A stretch of 22,799 nucleotides of DNA from Theodoxus fluviatilis. Taxonomy: Eukaryota > Mollusca > Gastropoda > Cycloneritida > Neritidae. The translations under genes were made by a program, and so were the position numbers. The DNA lies in assembly GCA_034096865.1 (NCBI GenBank), contig JAWQFJ010018657.1, positions 1 through 22,799 of the forward strand. The letters are read 5' to 3'. This document shows, one piece after another, positions 18,906 through 22,799 of the stretch (position 1 is the stretch's first letter; each line of letters opens with the position of its first letter). Under the pieces are notes generated by a model. That model had not been told where the DNA came from and did not search any database. It worked only from the letters and a program-made list of their open reading frames with translations.

Positions 18906-18938
18906 ACTGTGTACTGTGTACTGTGTACTGTGTACTGC
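18906..18938 (+). repeat. (ACTGTGT)n 3' terminal repeat of the LINE
   Basis: Four perfect 7-base units and a partial one directly follow AATAAATT. Such short repeats at the extreme 3' end are made and used during target-primed reverse transcription in CR1-like LINEs. Confidence 0.85.
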
Positions 18939-18943
18939 ATGGA

Positions 18944-19435
18944 TGACAACAATGGGAAGACATTTTTACCTTTGATCTCAAGAGAAGATATCATTCATCC
19001 ACTGTTTAGCTCATGCAAAGTTCACGCGTATGCGCATTTCAGCACTGTCACATTGCCGTCGAGTTATGCAATCTTCACAGTCTTCGGCTGGCCCTCATCT
19101 CAAGGAACACCCCTCCGTCAGTCGTCTCCTGCTCACAGTTGTCTTTCGTCAGCTGCTGCTGCTGCTGCATGGTCTCAAGGCAGACCGAATGTAACATACA
19201 GGGAAGGGGAAAGCCGCTCGATGCAATTCAAACACACACACCCTTCGCCCCCCACCCCCACCCCCCAACAGCTGAGACCCCGAGCTGTTGGGCTTTCGGG
19301 GTTTGCTGCACTAACTCTTATCTGGGTGTGCCCCTAGCAGCCAAAGAAGCTGCGGGATGGCATCGGCAATAGGGTTAGCGTGGGTATCAGTATTTTCGTA
19401 CATTCATTTTCTGTAGTGCACACAGGACGGTTCAT
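18944..19435. other. Unassigned sequence with a short (CTG)n
   Basis: Six CTG units lie at about 19151-19168. Open frames around 18909-19372 lack any recognisable motif. Nothing else identified. Confidence 0.45.
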
Positions 19436-19665
<230 letters not shown>

Positions 19666-19920
19666 CCTATGGAGGGTGCTCTTGTCCTTGGATGGCTTTG
19701 GGACCAAATTGCAGCCGCCTGTGCTTCATCTGACCTTCTTTGTAAATCTACAATGATTTACTCAACTGTATGAATATCGGTACCTTACCTTCTCCCCTGT
19801 ATACCCAGTACTGTGAGTGGTCTTCAACAGAAACACAATGACGGACGGCCTGACCAGTCACGGTCTGAATTTTGGCAGCCTGCCAATGTATGCGTCAGTG
19901 GGCAAACGTGCATTTTCAGT
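19666..19920. other. Unassigned sequence
   Basis: No gene or repeat recognised between two microsatellites. Confidence 0.45.
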
Positions 19921-20023
19921 CTTGTATGTATGTGTGTGTGCGTGCGTGCGTGCATACGTGCTCGTGCACGTGCTCGTGTGTGCATGTGTGTGTGCGAACG
20001 TGCATGTGTGTGCGTTATTGTGT

Positions 20024-20084
<61 letters not shown>
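19921..20084 (+). repeat. (GT)n microsatellite with alternating purine-pyrimidine lead
   Basis: GTGTGCGTGCGTGCGTGCAT and similar mixed runs lead into a pure (GT)n of about 50 bases. Almost the whole tract alternates purine and pyrimidine, so it is a Z-DNA candidate. Confidence 0.92.
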
Positions 20085-20085
<1 letters not shown>

Positions 20086-21001
20086 CTGGCGCGACTTTCG
20101 GGCGCTGAGCACAATGCTCGTGGTAAATGTTCAATTTTAGGCTATGTTAGGAATTTGCGATTTTCTCGCGCCAAATGGGTTTTTTGGTGTTGAGTCAGCA
20201 TAAGTTTGTAAACAAAAGGAACTAAGATTCAATAGAAAAGCGCGAAGATGTTCGTTTCGACTTTGTGTGTTCATGTCTACGTTGTGTGTAGTCAGTGGGC
20301 ACCTTTCGTTGCTAACGTCAATTCTCTGCTTTTAGAAACTCACGATACAAAAAGTATCTATCTACAGGAAGGAAAACTGCGGGATAAATACTCACGTTTC
20401 AGTCATTTTGGCAGCAAAAAATAACATTGGCGTGTTTTTTTTTCTCTTTTTTCACTGGTACCAATGATAAATGTTTTAGCACTATTTTGTGCTTGAAACA
20501 AATTGAAAGCTTCGATCTTTGCTCATGCATAATCGTGCATGCGTAAAGTGTTGATATGTCGGCAAATACATCGCTGTACAATAAAATATCCATCTAAATC
20601 TTTTAAAATAGATTTCATCCCCTTGTTTCGTGTTGAAAACATTGAATTGTTATGTCCTTGACAAAATATTGTAACATTTTGAAGTTGTTTACTTGTAAAT
20701 AAAATCACAAATTGATTTGTTATCATGGCTTTCACGGCTCTTCATTCACGATCATTTTTGTTTTTGCATATCTTCTGTTCGGCAGCTTTATGGAATAGTG
20801 ACGACGTTGGCTGCGGAAAAGGGTGCTAGCATTGATTGAGGTACCGTGGCAGCTTTGGTTACACCTATCAAAAACCTCGTAGTAAAACTTATAAAAAATC
20901 AATTACAATATTTTGCCTCTTATGTTCGATGAGAAGAATTTCACCCCTATCACCAAAACGCGACGTCTATGGTGGCTAGAAGAGTTCAGGTCATGATGCA
21001 A
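20085..21001. other. Unassigned AT-rich sequence
   Basis: About 0.9 kb, AT-rich, with scattered AATAAA-type motifs (for example near 20698) but no coding frame, repeat or element end that I can recognise. Confidence 0.5.
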
Positions 21002-21436
21002 GACATGACTCATTCTAGTAAACTAGAGATTTTGCCTACCGGCAAAAGTATCTCTAGCACAGTTCACATCACGTGATGGAAGGTTTTTAGCCAATTTATG
21101 CAAGCGGAGATCACACGAGAGGCTTGTGGGATAGCCGATGTGCTCCCTGACATACGCCGTTAAAGTAGTTCTAAGACTATTTCGCACAAAACTCTTAACT
21201 TACTTTTGTTGAGACAACAAACAAGCGTTAATTCGATACAATAAAATGGTTGTGTTGAAATGGAACCAAGTTTTTACATCTGAATGATTTCTGTAAAAAG
21301 TGGAGAGAAAAATAGTATCAGAACGAACTATTTTTGGCGCAAGGCTGTAATGCCAAGGGTCAAGCCTATTACGCATTCATTGCGAACTGTGCCAGAGTCA
21401 ATACAACTGACTCGGGTTTACAGAATGGACATCACT
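21002..21436 (+). mobile_element. 417-bp TIR element, copy D, 9-bp target duplication
   Basis: The element spans 21011-21427 (417 bases) between GACATGACT (21002-21010) and GACATCACT (21428-21436), a 9-bp duplication with one change. Ends are CATTCTAGTAAAC and GTTTACAGAATG. It carries the same 5' hairpin (21023-21057, here fully paired), CATCACGTGATG, and the right-end block TTACGCATTCATTGCGAACTG. It is about as close to B and C as they are to each other. No coding capacity. Confidence 0.92.
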
Positions 21437-21469
21437 ACGACTCGGACGGGTGACGATCGAGTACGCACA

Positions 21470-21571
21470 GCTCCGAGTCACAAACCTTCCGGTCAGCACA
21501 TTGCACATCGACTAGCCGCAGTGACCATGAGGTCGCGGGTTCGGACCCCGCCTGAGGCCCATACTTTTTTT
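21470..21571 (+). mobile_element. tRNA-derived SINE head or tRNA pseudogene
   Basis: GCGGG-TTCGGAC-CCCGC (21535-21551) forms a perfect TΨC arm with a B-box-like GGTTCGGACCC (21538-21548). GGTCAGCACATTG upstream (21491-21503) resembles a degraded A-box/D-arm region. A run of T (about 21565-21571) follows and could end pol III transcription. Acceptor pairing and a clean anticodon arm are not visible, so this is not a functional tRNA. It starts about 30 bases after copy D. The T/C-rich stretch to about 21600 may be its tail. Confidence 0.55.
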
Positions 21572-21740
21572 CCCCTTTCTTTTTCTTCTGTATCCCCTGC
21601 ATCAAGTACCTTTTCGTCTTGCACCTCGCACAGTGGCCGTGTTGTAGTGAGCTGTGTGCGTGCTTAAGATTCCATGGCAACCGGAATTCCTTCCTTACTC
21701 TTTCAAATGACAATTAGTGTCGTGGCCAAAGAGCTTATCT
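21572..21740. other. Unassigned sequence, T/C-rich at first
   Basis: Possible SINE tail followed by ordinary sequence. No gene seen. Confidence 0.4.
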
Positions 21741-22021
21741 GAACGCGCACACATGCACGCACACACACACGGAGTCACGCACACACAAACACATAAATGC
21801 ATGCACGTGCGCGCACACAAACACAAAAACACACAAATAAACTTATATGCGTGCACAAACACACCCACATACGTATGCCTGCATACACACGCTCGCACAT
21901 ACGAACACGCACACACAAACAAATACACACACACAGTCATACACACACACACTCGCACAGTCAAACACGCACACAAACACACATTCACACACACACACAC
22001 ACACAGACACACACACACACA

Positions 22022-22062
<41 letters not shown>
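21741..22062 (+). repeat. (CA)n-rich microsatellite
   Basis: Imperfect CA repeats with GCAC and AAAC interruptions become a purer (CA)n from about 21985. Thr/His and Cys/Val frames across it are spurious. Confidence 0.92.
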
Positions 22063-22064
<2 letters not shown>

Positions 22065-22195
22065 CATTGTAACAGTGTGTTGTGATGTTTTACAACTGCT
22101 TGATGCCAACGAGCGCCAGTCTTCTCATCTCATCGTATAGAAACGCTGTTACTTTCTCTGGCCTGATCCGCTACCTCTGCTCAGTATTAACAATA
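22063..22195. other. Unassigned spacer left of the foldback element
   Basis: About 130 bases of ordinary sequence without a recognisable feature. Confidence 0.5.
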
Positions 22196-22364
22196 CATGT
22201 ATATGTCGTGCCGAATTTGTGAAATTGCCGATTTCGCGTAATCGGCAGCTTTATTGCTCATTTCACGTAATCGGCAAAACGTTGCCTAATTCACGTAATA
22301 GGCAGCGAACTGCCGAAAATGTGTAACGCACTCAAAACTTTGCCCAATTCACGAAATAGGCTGC
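22196..22364 (+). repeat. Left inverted arm of the foldback element
   Basis: Begins CATGTATATGTCGTGCC and ends AATAGGCTGC. Contains five palindromic modules at a period of 28-30 bases. Confidence 0.93.
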
Positions 22365-22379
22365 GCAAATTCTGTGCTC

Positions 22380-22445
22380 CGCGTGATTCGGGTGTAATAC
22401 TGCCAAGAAACGTCGTTTAGCTTAAGATTACACCCGAATCACGCG
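22380..22445. repeat. Internal 19-bp perfect inverted repeat
   Basis: CGCGTGATTCGGGTGTAAT (22380-22398) pairs exactly with 22427-22445, leaving a 28-base loop. It lies just inside the left arm of the foldback element and shares the 'CGTGATTCGG' flavour of the arm modules. It could form a stable hairpin or cruciform. Confidence 0.92.
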
Positions 22446-22617
22446 CACCGTTAAGGTGCATGGAGTACAGTACCGCCGAGCAAGACGTTTGTCACGCGGC
22501 CGGATCTTAGCATAACTCCCCAGGGCGTGCGAAGTCAGTCAGGCGGAGTGGCGGTTGACGGTTGACACTAGCGGTCTCTCCTAAGCCGCTTCCTACATTT
22601 GAGAGCAACTCAGATCG

Positions 22618-22786
22618 GCAGCCTATTTCGTGAATTGGGCAAAGTTTTGAGTGCGTTACACATTTTCGGCAGTTCGCTGCCTATTACGTGAATTAGGCAA
22701 AGTTTTGCCGATTACGTGAAATGAGCAATAAAGCTGCCGATTACGCGAAATCGGCAATTTCACAAATTCGGCACGACATATACATG
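22618..22786 (-). repeat. Right inverted arm of the foldback element
   Basis: Reverse complement of the left arm with a single difference. It ends 13 bases before the right edge of the window, so the flank is only just visible. Confidence 0.93.
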
Positions 22787-22799
22787 CCATAACACGCCA

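Larger units (their letters stand above)
17293..18943 (+). mobile_element. CR1/Rex1-like LINE, 3' half with tandem tail
   Basis: The element comprises the C-terminal two thirds of a reverse transcriptase (17293-18288), a 3' untranslated region of about 620 bases with three G-rich patches (18384-18432, 18498-18532, 18584-18605), AATAAA at 18898-18903, and a terminal array of four ACTGTGT units plus ACTGC (18906-18938). Short tandem 3' tails mark CR1/L2/Rex1-type LINEs. The 5' end is truncated near motif A. The target duplication could not be identified. Confidence 0.82.
22196..22786. mobile_element. Foldback/MITE element with 169-bp inverted arms made of palindromic modules
   Basis: The left arm (22196-22364) and right arm (22618-22786) are inverted copies that differ at one base (168 of 169, no gaps; ACGTTG against ACTTTG). 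The inner 253 bases do not encode a protein. Each arm is an array of 22-base modules of the form TGCCnAnT-TCACGT-AATnGGCA at 22226, 22255, 22283, 22311 (degenerate) and 22341, about every 29 bases; module 1 has perfect 8-base arms. The outer end is ambiguous because CATGTATATG is itself nearly self-complementary: ATACATG occurs on both sides (22193-22199, 22780-22786) and may be a 7-bp target duplication. The near-identity of the arms suggests recent movement or gene conversion. Superfamily unknown to me. Confidence 0.85.

Noticed and set aside
21284..21667. 127-residue frame across copy D and the tRNA-like head
   Set aside because: It crosses an element end, a target duplication and a tRNA-like arm, so it is a chance frame.

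Overview
The window looks like intergenic, repeat-rich DNA from an animal nuclear genome, most likely a marine mollusc (probably a gastropod; inference). I found no host protein-coding gene, no bacterial-type operon, no CRISPR array and no intact functional RNA gene. The signs are metazoan retroelements (a Ty3/gypsy-type 3' end and three non-LTR reverse transcriptase remnants), several copies of a SINE with the core TCCCTACGCGATTCGTA that I associate with molluscs, small terminal-inverted-repeat elements, and very long (CA)n, (GA)n, (CT)n and (GAT)n arrays. Most long open frames are microsatellite translations or frames kept open by a 45-bp tandem repeat.

Layout. 1-1084: C-terminal end of an LTR-retrotransposon polyprotein, polypurine tract and complete 3' LTR. 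1085-4730: mostly unassigned DNA with a G-rich minisatellite, a (CT)n tract and one promoter-like stretch. 4740-5700: two SINEs, each with target-site duplications (TSDs). 5699-7131: reverse-strand non-LTR retrotransposon remnant ending in a 600-bp (CA)n tract. 7842-8783: a three-level nest, with a SINE inside a 417-bp element that is itself inside a 0.28-kb element with about 110-bp inverted repeats. 8855-10722: about 53 copies of a 35-bp repeat. 11100-12619: a reverse-strand SINE, then a dead LINE fragment whose coding sequence took two adjacent insertions of the 417-bp element. 12841-14050: microsatellites and a weak LTR candidate. 14360-15640: a 45-bp satellite with a homogeneous core and decayed edges. 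16614-16869: five perfect TGACGTCA sites followed by a CCAAT box and TATA box. 17293-18943: a CR1/Rex1-like LINE 3' half with its short tandem tail. 19436-20084: (GAT)n and (GT)n tracts. 21011-21571: a fourth copy of the 417-bp element and a tRNA-like SINE head. 22196-22786: a foldback element with near-identical 169-bp arms built from repeated palindromic modules.

The most notable results are two small DNA-transposon-like families. The first is a 417-bp element in four copies. Each has a 9-bp duplication at its ends (two perfect, one with 1 mismatch, one with 2), and the copies give an order of insertion events. The second is the foldback element at the right end. Neither carries a transposase, so both would depend on an enzyme encoded elsewhere. 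Family names here come from reading motifs by eye, not from a database search.
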